Positions 1 through 9,249 are shown, counted from the first letter of the stretch. The stretch: DNA of 53,846 nt from Anaerolineales bacterium UBA3001 (GCA_002346435.1 DDZT01000064.1:1-53846); one strand, 5' to 3'. Notes: generated by a model from the sequence alone, not told the origin. Numbers and translations are program-made.

Positions 1-166
1 CCAATTGTTTGAGTGCACGTGAATTGCATATGTCACCTGCATGCAAAATGGTAGCAACATCATTCTGATAGAAAGACTGTAGAGCTGATGCAGGTATTGT
101 TTTCATTCGTTCCGGTACATGCGAATCTGTCACCACTCCTAATACTATTTGATTTTCATTACCCAT
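1..166 (-). CDS. Metallophosphoesterase, N-terminal part (cut by left window edge)
   Basis: I translated this 55-codon open frame by hand from an ATG at 166-164; it runs off the left edge. It contains VVTDSHVPER (residues 11-20), the D-x-H metal motif of calcineurin-like phosphoesterases, and ILHAGDI (about 43-49), the second metal motif (GD). The spacing resembles the YfcE/MJ0936 family, whose members are about 160-180 residues and hydrolyse phosphodiesters with two metal ions. The N-terminus is complete and only the first third is present, so the GNH and GHTH motifs cannot be checked. It lies 60 nt downstream of the HAD gene on the same strand and may be co-transcribed. Substrate unknown. 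Confidence 0.8.
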   Translation of the reverse strand, partial: MGNENQIVLGVVTDSHVPERMKTIPASALQSFYQNDVATILHAGDICNSRALKQL

Positions 167-226
167 AGAGATTAAAACATCCTAGATGTAGATCAATTTC
201 ACGATATGTGTTATACAACAATATTG

Positions 227-826
227 TTACCCGACAATTTTATGGAGATCAGTCAACGTCTGTTCAGTGTTCTCGAACAATATCCCATGCATACCTATGT
301 CAATTGCTGCATTAACATTTTCTACCATGTCATCCACAAAAACAATATTTGAGGCGTCCACTCCAATCTGATCGCAAGCATGCAAAAAAATTCTACTATC
401 AGGCTTTGCTATACCAACTTCAGCCGAAACAATAATTTCTTCAAATAATTTCAATTCGGTAATGGAATTGAATAAATTACGTGCATTTGGCCAGGCATTG
501 CTAAGAATACAAGTACGATATGTGACACCATGTGTTCCAATATAATCCATAAGTTCAATATTTATTTTGTCGCCTTTCCAAAAATCACTTTCTAGATCTA
601 TCAGTTCACTATTTGACAAACCCAGTTCTAGACCAACATAATCCCAGACATCAGAACTTTGTGCATCACCGATGGTCGCCTGCATCGCTACCGGATTATC
701 AAATACAAGCTTTGCAAGACCAAGCTTAGGAAGCCCATAACTAATCTCCCAATGACGACGTGGGGTTTGATCCACTGTCCGCATTAGAACACCGCCAAAA
801 TCAAAAATTAGTGCTTTTATTTGCAT
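227..826 (-). CDS. HAD-superfamily hydrolase (subfamily IA-like)
   Basis: A 199-aa soluble protein with the four HAD motifs in order: IFDFGGVL with nucleophile Asp9, ILSN with Ser109, Lys141 in GIAKPDSRIF, and VFVDDMVENV with Asp165/Asp166. A helical cap lies between motifs I and II (about residues 15-90). Position +2 after the nucleophile is Gly rather than the usual acid/base Asp; the DFGGV form is common in the IA variant-3 group. That group includes small phosphatases and the N-terminal domain of epoxide hydrolase. The likely activity is hydrolysis of a small phosphorylated metabolite; the substrate cannot be read from sequence. It follows the SCO1664-family gene after about 40 nt. Confidence 0.85.
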   Translation of the reverse strand: MQIKALIFDFGGVLMRTVDQTPRRHWEISYGLPKLGLAKLVFDNPVAMQATIGDAQSSDVWDYVGLELGLSNSELIDLESDFWKGDKINIELMDYIGTHGVTYRTCILSNAWPNARNLFNSITELKLFEEIIVSAEVGIAKPDSRIFLHACDQIGVDASNIVFVDDMVENVNAAIDIGMHGILFENTEQTLTDLHKIVG

Positions 827-868
827 TTTTCCTATTTATAGTACGCTGTTCTATTAACATCTTACTTT

Positions 869-1609
869 CTATAGCATAGGCCAAGGATAATTGTAATCCA
901 AACCCGGTTGTGGCAAACAACCAGAAGCAACAAGACCAGTTGCTCTTTCTGACAGAGCATTAATTTCGGCTGTGCTAAGCAATTTGCTAAGTTTATTCCT
1001 TAGTTTGCCAAAAGAATTTATAGACGTCGCCAAATCTGTAATATCTGAACACATATTCTCAGACAATTTCTCACCCGCAAAATCCCACAAAACTGTGCGT
1101 AATTTTTCTTCATAATGAAAGCATACACCATGATCTATCAACTGTATGTGACCACGGTTTGATCTGACAATATGTCCTCCTTTTCTGTCAGCATTGTTGA
1201 TCACATAATCAAAAGCTGCCACACTACGACATATTTCTCTCTCTGTATTAGTAAAATTAAAATAGTGCCCATCAGGAGCAAAGTCCACAAATAGCTGAAC
1301 AGAGCCTAACCCATATGGTCCATTCTTTCTCAAAACAGTGGGAGGAACCAAACCCCAACCAAGTGCTTCACTTATCAAATATGCAGCGACCTCTCTCTTA
1401 GCCAAAGTTCCTGAAGGAAAATCCCATAGAGGTTTCTCGCCTTTTGTTGGCTTGTATACTGCCTCTAAAGATTCTCCTTGTAAATTAACTTCAACAAGAA
1501 AAGTATAGTTGGATCCAACTTGAAAAATCCCCTTTAATTGAATCCTACCTGACCGCAATACAGAAAGTACGTGATTTGCAGCAGTAAAAGTTATATTATT
1601 TGTGCCCAT
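869..1609 (-). CDS. SCO1664 family protein (PI3/PI4-kinase-like fold)
   Basis: A 246-aa protein from the ATG at 1609; a longer frame reaches 1678, but those extra residues would run deep into the upstream gene and do not look conserved. Kinase-like features are visible: VYKPTKGE (Lys53), a helix Glu in KREVAAY (Glu73), NNADRKGGH (Asp141) and IDHGVCF (Asp159), matching the catalytic and metal-binding positions of the PI3/PI4-kinase/HipA-like fold. The family is named after Streptomyces SCO1664 and is recurrently next to DUF3090 and an MSMEG_4193-type phosphomutase, as here. It overlaps the DUF3090 gene by 14 nt, so translation is probably coupled. The true substrate is unknown. Confidence 0.8.
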   Translation of the reverse strand: MGTNNITFTAANHVLSVLRSGRIQLKGIFQVGSNYTFLVEVNLQGESLEAVYKPTKGEKPLWDFPSGTLAKREVAAYLISEALGWGLVPPTVLRKNGPYGLGSVQLFVDFAPDGHYFNFTNTEREICRSVAAFDYVINNADRKGGHIVRSNRGHIQLIDHGVCFHYEEKLRTVLWDFAGEKLSENMCSDITDLATSINSFGKLRNKLSKLLSTAEINALSERATGLVASGCLPQPGLDYNYPWPML

Positions 1610-2150
1610 TGCTCTTGGGACAAAAATGACCTTCAGCATCAATCGGCTGCATGCAATTACCACATATTGGACGACCACTTAATACTTGTTTCTCTCCATG
1701 ATCTGCCATTTGTAACATCTGCAAACAAGTAGCCCATATACGTACTTTCACAGTCTCTGTTTCATCTTGATAATCATCTTCTACCACTTCTTGTCCCAAT
1801 TCCTGTGCTATTAGAACCATCAGCTCACTGTCCTCATCATAACCTATACCAATTTCACCTAGACGGAATAAAGGTTCAATTGGTCTCCTAAGAACCAAAT
1901 CAGGCACATCATCCAATAAAGCACCAGTCTCGAGATTAGGATGTTTTTCACTCAATCTCTTCACGAACTGACTTATACCTCCTACCAATTGCTGCACCTG
2001 AAATTTCTCACATAAAATCGTCAGTGTTTCATCTTCTTTAGCAGCTTGAATGTAAAATGTCCTATTACCAGGTTTTCCTACACACGAAGCTATCAAATGA
2101 TCTGCTGGTTTTATTTCAATTAACATTAAAGTAAACGGTCTATTTGACAA
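1596..2150 (-). CDS. DUF3090 family protein
   Basis: A 184-aa protein with the family signature GKPGNRTFYIQA (about residues 25-36) and a C-terminal CGNC...HFCPKSNGH segment that looks like a small zinc ribbon (Cys pair, then a Cys and His). The start is uncertain. The frame opens at a TTG (2150) just after GAGG and overlaps the upstream phosphatase by 11 nt; an ATG at 2126 (residue 9) has no visible Shine-Dalgarno. It sits between the phosphomutase and the kinase-like SCO1664 gene with overlaps on both sides. The function of DUF3090 is not established; context suggests joint work with its neighbours on a phosphorylated compound. Confidence 0.8.
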   Translation of the reverse strand: MSNRPFTLMLIEIKPADHLIASCVGKPGNRTFYIQAAKEDETLTILCEKFQVQQLVGGISQFVKRLSEKHPNLETGALLDDVPDLVLRRPIEPLFRLGEIGIGYDEDSELMVLIAQELGQEVVEDDYQDETETVKVRIWATCLQMLQMADHGEKQVLSGRPICGNCMQPIDAEGHFCPKSNGHK

Positions 2151-2748
2151 ACGCCTCAGTTGTTTGATTCATTCTAATCACCTTTACTACATCATGTGCT
2201 ATATACAATTCAGATATTGAAGCTGTGTCTATAACAATACGCTGATATAAATCTAAAGCAAGACCCATGTAATGAGCCAAAATCATTTTGATTACATCGG
2301 AGTGAGACACTAATGCCACACAAGATTTTGGGTGTCTAATAACTATAGTTTCAACCGCACCTACAGCACGACTTTGTGCATGTCGAATTGATTCTCCATC
2401 TGGAAAACTGGTTAAAGATGGTACATTTTGAATTTGATTCCACAATTTTCTCTGACGCAACACACGCAGACTTTTACCCTGCCATTGACCATATCGCACT
2501 TCACCTATTTGGGTACATTTCAATACATTAAGATCCTTGGCGGATGCAATAGGCCTAGCAGTTTCTAGTGCTCGGACAAGTGGACTTGAGTAGACATACT
2601 TAATTGGGTATGTAGCCAGATTATCAGCTAGTGTAGTAGCCTGCAATCTGCCAACCTTGTTGAGATGTACACCTTTAATCCAACCAGCTAACTTGCCAGT
2701 CTTAGTGTAATTGTTCTCAGCATGACGAACAAGTAATATACGAGTCAT
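2140..2748 (-). CDS. Histidine phosphatase, MSMEG_4193-type putative phosphomutase
   Basis: A 202-aa histidine phosphatase superfamily protein. LLVRHAEN gives catalytic Arg8-His9, SSPLVRALETA gives the second Arg (Arg59), GEVRYGQWQG gives the acidic residue (Glu83), and ALVSHSD gives the second catalytic His (His149). The N-terminal stretch ENNYTKTGKLAGW is characteristic of the MSMEG_4193 branch, annotated as a putative phosphomutase. It is the first gene of the triad, preceded by a 144-bp intergenic gap that should hold the promoter. From memory, the mycobacterial homologues lie next to mshC (mycothiol synthesis); no mshC is visible here. Whether it is a phosphatase or a mutase is undecided. 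Confidence 0.85.
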   Translation of the reverse strand: MTRILLVRHAENNYTKTGKLAGWIKGVHLNKVGRLQATTLADNLATYPIKYVYSSPLVRALETARPIASAKDLNVLKCTQIGEVRYGQWQGKSLRVLRQRKLWNQIQNVPSLTSFPDGESIRHAQSRAVGAVETIVIRHPKSCVALVSHSDVIKMILAHYMGLALDLYQRIVIDTASISELYIAHDVVKVIRMNQTTEAFVK

Positions 2749-2892
2749 ATCACAGATTCTACCATTTGAACCTCAAATAAAACATTCAAGTATATCTATT
2801 TCTAATACTAGAAAGAATCATATCAAGGATTAATGAGCATAACTAATTTATTGAAATGTTCATAACACGCACTAATTTAATCTATTAAAGCT
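2749..2892. other. Intergenic region upstream of the phosphomutase triad
   Basis: AT-rich 144-bp gap between rarA (ending at 2893) and the triad (starting at 2748). A minus-strand TATGAT resembles a -10 box, but I see no convincing -35. No RNA gene and no clear terminator hairpin. Confidence 0.3.
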
Positions 2893-4275
2893 TCAATCCG
2901 ATTTGTTCGAAGGGGATTCATATTGATTTCTATCAATACCAAGTACTGATTTTTGAGCTGTTCTCCAACGTTGAAGACGTTTATCTACTTCTTTTTCATA
3001 TCCCTGGTCACTTGGTTGATAAAAACATTTACCTAACAAGCGGTCTGGTAAATATTGTTGGCCAATGTGATGACCGACTTCATTATGTGGATAGACATAC
3101 TCTGTACCATGCCCTAAAGCATCACCATCTCTATTAACATCTTTCAAATGGTTAGGTACATCTACATGACCTTCTGCTTCAACTAGTGTATAGGCTTCGA
3201 AATAGCTTTTAGTACTGTTTGATTTAGGAGCTGTAGACAAGTAAATGGTTGCCTCAACAATAGGATATACCCCTTCTGGCATTCCAATATACTCAAAAGC
3301 CTGAGAAGCAGCGATTGCTATCAAAAGCCCATTAGGGTCAGCCATCCCCACATCTTCGCTTGCCAATATAATAAGCCGGCGTAAAATGAAACGTGCTGAT
3401 TCACCAGCATATATCATTTTAGCTAGCCAATACAAAGCTGCATCAGGATCAGAACCCCTGACAGATTTGATAAAAGCACTAATAGTATCATAGTGAGCAT
3501 CACCATCCTTATCGTAATGGATTGCTCTTTTTTGTATAGATTCTTGAGCAACTTCCAATGTGATTGATATGACACCTGACATATCAACCTGACTGGATTC
3601 AACTGCCAGTTCTAGTGCATTAAGTGCGTTACGTGCATCGCCACCCGACACGGCGACCAAATGATTCATAGCCTCTGCAGATATTTCTATAGATTTATCG
3701 CCATAACCATGCTTTGAATCACTAATAGCCCGGTATAAAATTTCCCGCGTGTCATTATCGGAAAGAGCACGAAACTGAAATATTCTGGAACGAGACACCA
3801 AAGCACTAATGACTTCAAAATACGGGTTTTCAGTAGTAGCCCCTATTAATACGATCTCTCCAGATTCTACATGGGGCAATAACGCATCCTGCTGGGCCTT
3901 GTTCCATCTATGTACTTCATCCACAAAGAGTATGGTTCGAACTCCATACAACTTTCGCCTTTCTCTGGCTCCTTTTATAACTTCACGTAATTCTCGCTTA
4001 CCCGCAAGTACTGCACCCAATGTTACAAAATGAGCCTCGGTAGTATTCGCAATAATATTAGCTAGAGTGGTCTTACCAGTACCCGGAGGTCCCCACAACA
4101 AAATAGAGGAAAAAAGACTATCACTTTCGATAGCACGTCGAAGCAACCGCCCTGGTCCTACTATTTCCTGTTGCCCTACAAACTCATCTAAATCACTTGG
4201 ACGCACTCTAGCAGCCAATGGGGCTTCATACTCCATCCTACTCTGCATGGCATGATCAAACAGGTCAGGTTCCAT
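2893..4275 (-). CDS. rarA: Replication-associated recombination protein A (AAA+ ATPase)
   Basis: A 460-aa AAA+ protein of the RarA/MgsA (WRNIP1) family. Walker A WGPPGTGKTT is at residues 61-70, Walker B with the family-typical LFVDEVHRW at 116-124, a sensor-1 region in LIGATTENP, and SRSRIFQF follows. The C-terminal half contains the helical clamp-loader-like tetramerisation domain, with SVRGSDPDAALYWLAKM and EDVGMADP. RarA acts at stalled or gapped replication forks with single-stranded DNA-binding protein. Length is normal for the family. Its ATG overlaps the stop of the upstream GT2 gene by one base (TAATG), implying translational coupling. Confidence 0.95.
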   Translation of the reverse strand: MEPDLFDHAMQSRMEYEAPLAARVRPSDLDEFVGQQEIVGPGRLLRRAIESDSLFSSILLWGPPGTGKTTLANIIANTTEAHFVTLGAVLAGKRELREVIKGARERRKLYGVRTILFVDEVHRWNKAQQDALLPHVESGEIVLIGATTENPYFEVISALVSRSRIFQFRALSDNDTREILYRAISDSKHGYGDKSIEISAEAMNHLVAVSGGDARNALNALELAVESSQVDMSGVISITLEVAQESIQKRAIHYDKDGDAHYDTISAFIKSVRGSDPDAALYWLAKMIYAGESARFILRRLIILASEDVGMADPNGLLIAIAASQAFEYIGMPEGVYPIVEATIYLSTAPKSNSTKSYFEAYTLVEAEGHVDVPNHLKDVNRDGDALGHGTEYVYPHNEVGHHIGQQYLPDRLLGKCFYQPSDQGYEKEVDKRLQRWRTAQKSVLGIDRNQYESPSNKSD

Positions 4276-4940
4276 TACTTAAAAAATCTATACTTTACTA
4301 ACGCACGAAGTGTTGGTATACCATCTAATGGTGAAAGCTTTTTGTTATCGTAACGAGCATTATAAGTGATAGGACACTCATTAATAATGAAACCAGCACG
4401 TAATATTTTCGCAGTAATTTCCGCCTCAACATCAAAACGCCTACATTCAAGTGATAGTGTCTGAAAAACTGATCTGGTCATCATCTTGTAGCAAGTCTCC
4501 ATATCGTGTAACTTTACTTTAAACAGCCAACTAGCTATCCAGCTAAGCAGATTGTTTCCTAATCGCATTATGGTTCTCTGGCTACTAAGATCTCGTACTC
4601 CATAAACTACAGTTGCACCTTCGTGTAATATTGGTTGTATTAGGTTCAAGTAATCTTGGGGATCATACTCTAAATCAGCGTCCTGAATCACAACAATATC
4701 TCCAGTGACCGCCTCCAGCGCAGTAGCTATAGCGACACCTTTTCCTCGATTCACAGAATGCGACAACACTAATGTATCTGAATCGGAACCAAGTTTTGCC
4801 AGTATTTCACCAGATCCATCAGTAGACGAATCATCCACAAGTAGAATTTCCTTTTCCAAGGGAACTCTACGAACACGTTCAACTATTTCGTGTATTGTTT
4901 CTGCTTCATTGAAAACCGGAATAATCACTGAAAGTTTCAC
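4275..4940 (-). CDS. Family 2 glycosyltransferase (polyprenyl-phosphate hexose synthase-like)
   Basis: A 221-aa single-domain GT-A enzyme. VIIPVFNEAETI (residues 5-16) begins the nucleotide-sugar site, LLVDDSSTDGS follows, and QDADLEYDP carries the D-x-D-type metal site. Length and motifs fit the DPM1/polyprenyl-phosphate mannosyl- or glucosyltransferase group, which charges a lipid carrier at the cytoplasmic face of the membrane. No transmembrane anchor is visible. Being coupled to rarA is probably only operon layout. The sugar donor cannot be decided from sequence. Confidence 0.85.
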   Translation of the reverse strand: MKLSVIIPVFNEAETIHEIVERVRRVPLEKEILLVDDSSTDGSGEILAKLGSDSDTLVLSHSVNRGKGVAIATALEAVTGDIVVIQDADLEYDPQDYLNLIQPILHEGATVVYGVRDLSSQRTIMRLGNNLLSWIASWLFKVKLHDMETCYKMMTRSVFQTLSLECRRFDVEAEITAKILRAGFIINECPITYNARYDNKKLSPLDGIPTLRALVKYRFFK

Positions 4941-4953
4941 AAAATTAATAACC

Positions 4954-6024
4954 TCAAGGTAAATAGTTCCAAGGATTTACACGTGTGCCCTGATAATTAA
5001 TCTCGAAATGCAAATGTGGTCCTGTTGAATTTCCTGTACTACCTGACAATCCTAATACAGTACCTTGATATACTGATTGACCACAATTTACATTCCATTG
5101 AGAAAGATGTGAATAAAGTGTTTGCCATCCATTACCATGATCAACTACGACCATATAACCGTATCCCCAATTACTCCATCCAGCAAAAACTACAACTCCG
5201 CTATCTGAAGCATATATTGGAGCGCCTAAACCAGCTGCTATATCAATAGCAGGATGATATCCACTGTAATTGTAACCTGAAAGATAGCGATTACTAGCTG
5301 GCCATATAAAACTTCCGGACCCTACAGCACCACCTTGGTAACCACCTGTGCAGGCACCGGGTCCAGCGCTCATCGGAAGTGGATTACGCTTGGCTCTCGC
5401 TATTCGTGGCACGGTCCACTGCACAAAATCACGCTCTCCACCAGGGACAACAATTACACTGTCTTCAATTAGTGCAGGATTGTAAGGGTCAAGCTTATTA
5501 CCGGGCCAATTAATTATGTCTTCAGAATCAGCTCGATACACAGAGGCTAATCCATCTACAGTATCACCTTCATGAACTACTCTCACAACTCCTGTCACTG
5601 GCGATATAAGCAATTCTTGGTCAGGTCGCAATAAATGTGGATCATCTTTCAATATGGCATTACTCCATAAAATAGTTTCAGGAGTAATGCCATATTTCTC
5701 GGATATACCAAAAAGTGTGTCGCCTGACCTTACAGTATAGGTAATCACCTCTTGCCGAGGTCTGCTCGGTATATGAGTCCGAAGGTTGATGGTGCGAGTA
5801 ATCTGATCAGAAAATACACTGCCCTCAGGATACGATACAATTGAATTAACAATGTTTGCCCCATCCTCACCTGATTCTAATACTGGTTGCTCGAGCTTGG
5901 AATAATCTAAAAGCACACTGGGAAATTCGATTTCTATCTTTAAAGCACTAACACCAATAGTTACAATAACTATCAACAAGAGTACTACATGGACACCATA
6001 ACGTACAATTAATGAACGGAACAC
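4954..6024 (-). CDS. Membrane-anchored LysM-M23 peptidoglycan endopeptidase
   Basis: A 356-aa protein with one N-terminal membrane segment (about residues 11-28) and a long extracytoplasmic part. Two LysM repeats follow: TYTVRSGDTLFGISEKYGIT at 96-115 begins the first (to about 141), and VVHEGDTVDGLA begins a more divergent second (about 148-195). The C-terminal M23 (LytM) domain keeps all zinc ligands and catalytic residues: His257 and Asp261 in HPAIDIA, His306 in YSHLS, and HLHF with His337/His339, so it is probably an active endopeptidase rather than an EnvC-like activator. It would cleave peptide cross-links during wall growth, with LysM binding the glycan. It is the last gene after rho, separated by 65 nt. 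Confidence 0.92.
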   Translation of the reverse strand: MFRSLIVRYGVHVVLLLIVIVTIGVSALKIEIEFPSVLLDYSKLEQPVLESGEDGANIVNSIVSYPEGSVFSDQITRTINLRTHIPSRPRQEVITYTVRSGDTLFGISEKYGITPETILWSNAILKDDPHLLRPDQELLISPVTGVVRVVHEGDTVDGLASVYRADSEDIINWPGNKLDPYNPALIEDSVIVVPGGERDFVQWTVPRIARAKRNPLPMSAGPGACTGGYQGGAVGSGSFIWPASNRYLSGYNYSGYHPAIDIAAGLGAPIYASDSGVVVFAGWSNWGYGYMVVVDHGNGWQTLYSHLSQWNVNCGQSVYQGTVLGLSGSTGNSTGPHLHFEINYQGTRVNPWNYLP

Positions 6025-6089
6025 TTATATAAAATGTCTGCTAATTTTCCAAGTACTACCAACAAACAATCTTTGGTCATATGACAAAA

Positions 6090-7370
6090 TTAGTCGGAGT
6101 CTTTCCCTAATTGTTCCAAAAACTCAAAATTGTTCTCTGATTGTCGTATTTGCTGCATTACTGCCTCAGTCGCAGCTCCCATATCCATGCCTGCTCCCGC
6201 TGGTGCTGGAGAAATCATCTGATTATACATACGACGCATCAACCAAACTCGTTGAGTAATATCAGGTCCTAATAGTAATTCTTCTCTCCTGGTAGATGAC
6301 CGATCTATGTCAAGGGCTGGAAACACTCTACGTTCCTGCAATCTTCTCGACAAATGTAATTCCATGTTCCCAGTGCCTTTAAACTCTTCATACACCATGT
6401 CATCCATCCTTGATCCTGTATCTACCAAGCAAGTAGCAACTATAGTCAGTGAACCTCCATCTTCTATATTTCTCGCTGCTCCAAAGAAACGTTTAGGAGG
6501 GTACAAAGCTGCTGGGTCAAGTCCACCCGACAGTGTTCGACCTGAAGGAGTAACTATCAAATTATAGGCTCGAGAAAGACGAGTAATAGAATCCAACAAA
6601 ATAGCAACGTCGCGACCGCATTCTACTAAACGTCTTGCACGCTCTAAGGCCATTTCAGCGACTTTTACGTGTGCAGTAACTGGTTCATCGAATGTACTAG
6701 CTACAACTTCAGCATCTACAGAACGGTCCATATCCGTTACCTCTTCCGGACGCTCTCCAATCAATGCAACCATTAAGTGAACTTGTGGGTACTTCAGTGA
6801 AATAGCATTCGCCAACTGTTTCATTACAGTCGTTTTACCGGCCTTAGGAGGCGAGACTATTAATCCACGCTGCCCCTTACCGATAGGAGCAACTAGATTG
6901 ATAAGTCTAGTTGCTAATGAATGTTGATCAGTTTCTAAGTCAAAACGTTCATCCGGAAAAATTGGTGTTAATGAGTGAAAAGTTGGACGCTTCTTGGCCT
7001 CTTCAGGATCCATCCCATTCACTGCTTCAACACGTATCAGACCAAAATATTTTTCGCTATCTTTCGGGGGTCTGACTTGTCCAATGACCATGTCTCCTGT
7101 ACGCATACCAAAACGTTTAATCTGTGACTGACTTACATAAACATCGTCTGCACTAGGAAGCAATTGTCCGGATCTCAAAAAACCTATGCCATCATCAACT
7201 ATTTCCAAGACACCTCCCCGTAAGGTATGGCCTCCTTTCTCAGCCTTAGCCCGCAAAAGGGCTAAGACTAAATCATCCTTTTTCATTCGCCTATACCCCG
7301 ATACTTCCAACTCCTTACATAGTTTTCGTAATTCTTCCAAGGTTTTCTTTTCTAGTTTAGCTATATCCAT
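6090..7370 (-). CDS. rho: Transcription termination factor Rho
   Basis: A 426-aa hexameric RNA-dependent helicase that terminates transcription. I chose the ATG at 7370 (MDIAKLEKKT) because CAGGA lies 7-8 nt upstream, embedded in the end of glpX; the longer frame to 7394 lies inside glpX. Order of domains: Rho-N SAP-like helices (1-45), the cold-shock-like RNA-binding domain (50-118; GGVLEIVDDGIGFLR), then the RecA-like ATPase with Walker A SPPKAGKTT (173-181), VAILLDSITRLSRAYN (255-270) and the R-loop region GGSLTIVATCLVDTGSRMDD. No long basic N-terminal insertion as in actinobacterial Rho. It sits 4 nt after glpX. Confidence 0.97.
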   Translation of the reverse strand: MDIAKLEKKTLEELRKLCKELEVSGYRRMKKDDLVLALLRAKAEKGGHTLRGGVLEIVDDGIGFLRSGQLLPSADDVYVSQSQIKRFGMRTGDMVIGQVRPPKDSEKYFGLIRVEAVNGMDPEEAKKRPTFHSLTPIFPDERFDLETDQHSLATRLINLVAPIGKGQRGLIVSPPKAGKTTVMKQLANAISLKYPQVHLMVALIGERPEEVTDMDRSVDAEVVASTFDEPVTAHVKVAEMALERARRLVECGRDVAILLDSITRLSRAYNLIVTPSGRTLSGGLDPAALYPPKRFFGAARNIEDGGSLTIVATCLVDTGSRMDDMVYEEFKGTGNMELHLSRRLQERRVFPALDIDRSSTRREELLLGPDITQRVWLMRRMYNQMISPAPAGAGMDMGAATEAVMQQIRQSENNFEFLEQLGKDSD

Positions 7371-7374
7371 ATTA

Positions 7375-8379
7375 TTATTCCTGATCATACACAATTTGCG
7401 AAAAACGCATTAGTTTGTCCGAACGATGTTTACTAATAATTTCTCTAACAGTTCCTGATTTAGAACGCATTACTAAAGAGTGCGTTCTAGCACCATCACC
7501 AAAATATTTCACCCCGCTAACTAACTCTCCATCAGTAATCCCAGTAGCTGCAAAAAAACAATTATCGCTAGACACCAAGTCTTCCATTTGAAGGACAGAA
7601 TTGAAATCGTAACCCAATTTATGACCCAATGATTTTTCGTTATCATTCCGAGGCCAAAGTTTGCCTTGGATTTCTCCACCCATACATCTTAGTGCACAAG
7701 CTGATAACACTCCCTCCGGAGTACCACCAATTCCCATCAATACATCAATGCCTGATCCAGGCCATGCTGTCATCACTGCTCCAGCTACATCACCATCAGT
7801 GATCAAACGGATACGAGCCCCAGTATTTCGCAAGTCAGCTATAAGCTCTTCATGACGTGGGCGATCCAACACAACTACAGTAAGGTCATTAACATCGCAA
7901 CCCTTGGCTCTAGCAACGTTTGCTAAATTATCACTTGCTGGAGCCTCAACATCTATAGAATTTTTCGCATCCGGACCAACAGCTATTTTGTTCATGTAAA
8001 CAAACGGTCCCGGATTAAACATACTACCACTATCAGATGCCGCCACCGTAGCTAAAGCATTTGCGCGACCCATGGCTAGTAAACTAGTGCCATCAATTGG
8101 ATCGACAGCTATATCAATACCTGGCAAGCTGCCTGTACCTACAATTTCACCATTAAACAGCATAGGAGCATCATCCTTCTCTCCCTCTCCTATAATCACA
8201 GTTCCTGTCATATCAATCGTATTGAGCATGAGCCGCATAGCCTCCACAGCAGCATGATCACTAGCATTTTTTTCATTACGACCCATAAATCTTCCGCACG
8301 CAAGGGCGGCTGATTCTGTTACCCTTACGAGTTCAAGCGCAAGATTACGGTCTGGATTAGAAGTATTTATATCACTCAT
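7375..8379 (-). CDS. glpX: Fructose-1,6-bisphosphatase class II
   Basis: A 334-aa GlpX-type FBPase that hydrolyses fructose-1,6-bisphosphate to fructose-6-phosphate in gluconeogenesis. Metal-binding motifs are intact: IGEGEKDD (63-70) and AVDPIDGTS (91-99). GIGGTPEGVLSACALR in the second half matches the family substrate-binding region. Length is normal. It lies between cdsA and rho on the minus strand, with 42 nt to cdsA that contain a short dyad (ATATGG/CCATAT at 8394-8409) of unknown use. It could also act on sedoheptulose-1,7-bisphosphate, as in some GlpX enzymes. Confidence 0.96.
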   Translation of the reverse strand: MSDINTSNPDRNLALELVRVTESAALACGRFMGRNEKNASDHAAVEAMRLMLNTIDMTGTVIIGEGEKDDAPMLFNGEIVGTGSLPGIDIAVDPIDGTSLLAMGRANALATVAASDSGSMFNPGPFVYMNKIAVGPDAKNSIDVEAPASDNLANVARAKGCDVNDLTVVVLDRPRHEELIADLRNTGARIRLITDGDVAGAVMTAWPGSGIDVLMGIGGTPEGVLSACALRCMGGEIQGKLWPRNDNEKSLGHKLGYDFNSVLQMEDLVSSDNCFFAATGITDGELVSGVKYFGDGARTHSLVMRSKSGTVREIISKHRSDKLMRFSQIVYDQE

Positions 8380-8421
8380 TTTGCAAAACTACGATATGGG
8401 TATCCATATTATATTTATTGT

Positions 8422-9249
8422 TCAAGATAATGCAATTAGCAAAACATAATAGTAACTAGCTGCTCCTGCTAACAACCATGAATCAATACGATCAAGCACC
8501 CCTCCATGACCAGGAAAAATCCGACCAGTATCTTTAATGTCAACCTGACGCTTAAACAAAGATATACCTAAATCACCTATCAGACCAACTAGAGATGCTA
8601 TAACTCCAATAACTGCTCCTTGATACCACTCTAACCTATCAGGAGATAAATCCCCGATCCATTGCCAAAGTACGACCAACGCACCGCCAAAAACCGCTCC
8701 GAATACTATACCCCCTGCAAGACCTTCCCATGTCTTCTTTGGGCTTGTACGATGCACAAGCGCATGCTTTCCATAGTACCTACCAACTATATATGCACCA
8801 GTATCTGAAATCCAAACTACAGGCAATACAGTGAGAGTTAACCATTGCCCAAAAGGCAAAGCACGTAGTGACAACAAATGACCGCCTAACAGACCAATAT
8901 ACGCTGGTCCAATCAATGATAATGCCCAATTTTGCAGCGAATGTGTAGCTCCCTTCTCGTAGTCGACAATATGCCAAATAGTTGTAATCATTATTGAGAC
9001 TACAATGCAAGCAAGCAACCAATTACCTGTTGTTAGTCCACTGACAGACGCAAGCGCCCACATACTCAACAAACTGATAGCTCGAGAAGGTCGTAATGAA
9101 GCTTTAGTAGCAATTTCGCAAAACTCCCATATCGCTACTGTTAACAGAACTAATACCACAACATTGTATATCCAACCACCCTGATAAATTACCCAAAGAA
9201 ATATCGGAACTAAAAGACCTGCTGTGACTAATCTTTCGCGTAACATCAT
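8422..9249 (-). CDS. cdsA: Phosphatidate cytidylyltransferase (CDP-diglyceride synthase)
   Basis: A 275-aa polytopic membrane enzyme making CDP-diacylglycerol from phosphatidate and CTP. The C-terminal signature is complete: SLFKRQVDIKDTGRIFPGHG followed by GVLDRID. Around seven hydrophobic helices precede and follow it. The start ATG overlaps the uppS stop as ATGA (4 nt); a second ATG one codon later is possible. The order frr-uppS-cdsA is a widely conserved bacterial arrangement linking ribosome recycling, undecaprenyl phosphate and phospholipid synthesis. dxr, which often follows, is not here; glpX and rho follow instead. Confidence 0.95.
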   Translation of the reverse strand: MMLRERLVTAGLLVPIFLWVIYQGGWIYNVVVLVLLTVAIWEFCEIATKASLRPSRAISLLSMWALASVSGLTTGNWLLACIVVSIMITTIWHIVDYEKGATHSLQNWALSLIGPAYIGLLGGHLLSLRALPFGQWLTLTVLPVVWISDTGAYIVGRYYGKHALVHRTSPKKTWEGLAGGIVFGAVFGGALVVLWQWIGDLSPDRLEWYQGAVIGVIASLVGLIGDLGISLFKRQVDIKDTGRIFPGHGGVLDRIDSWLLAGAASYYYVLLIALS

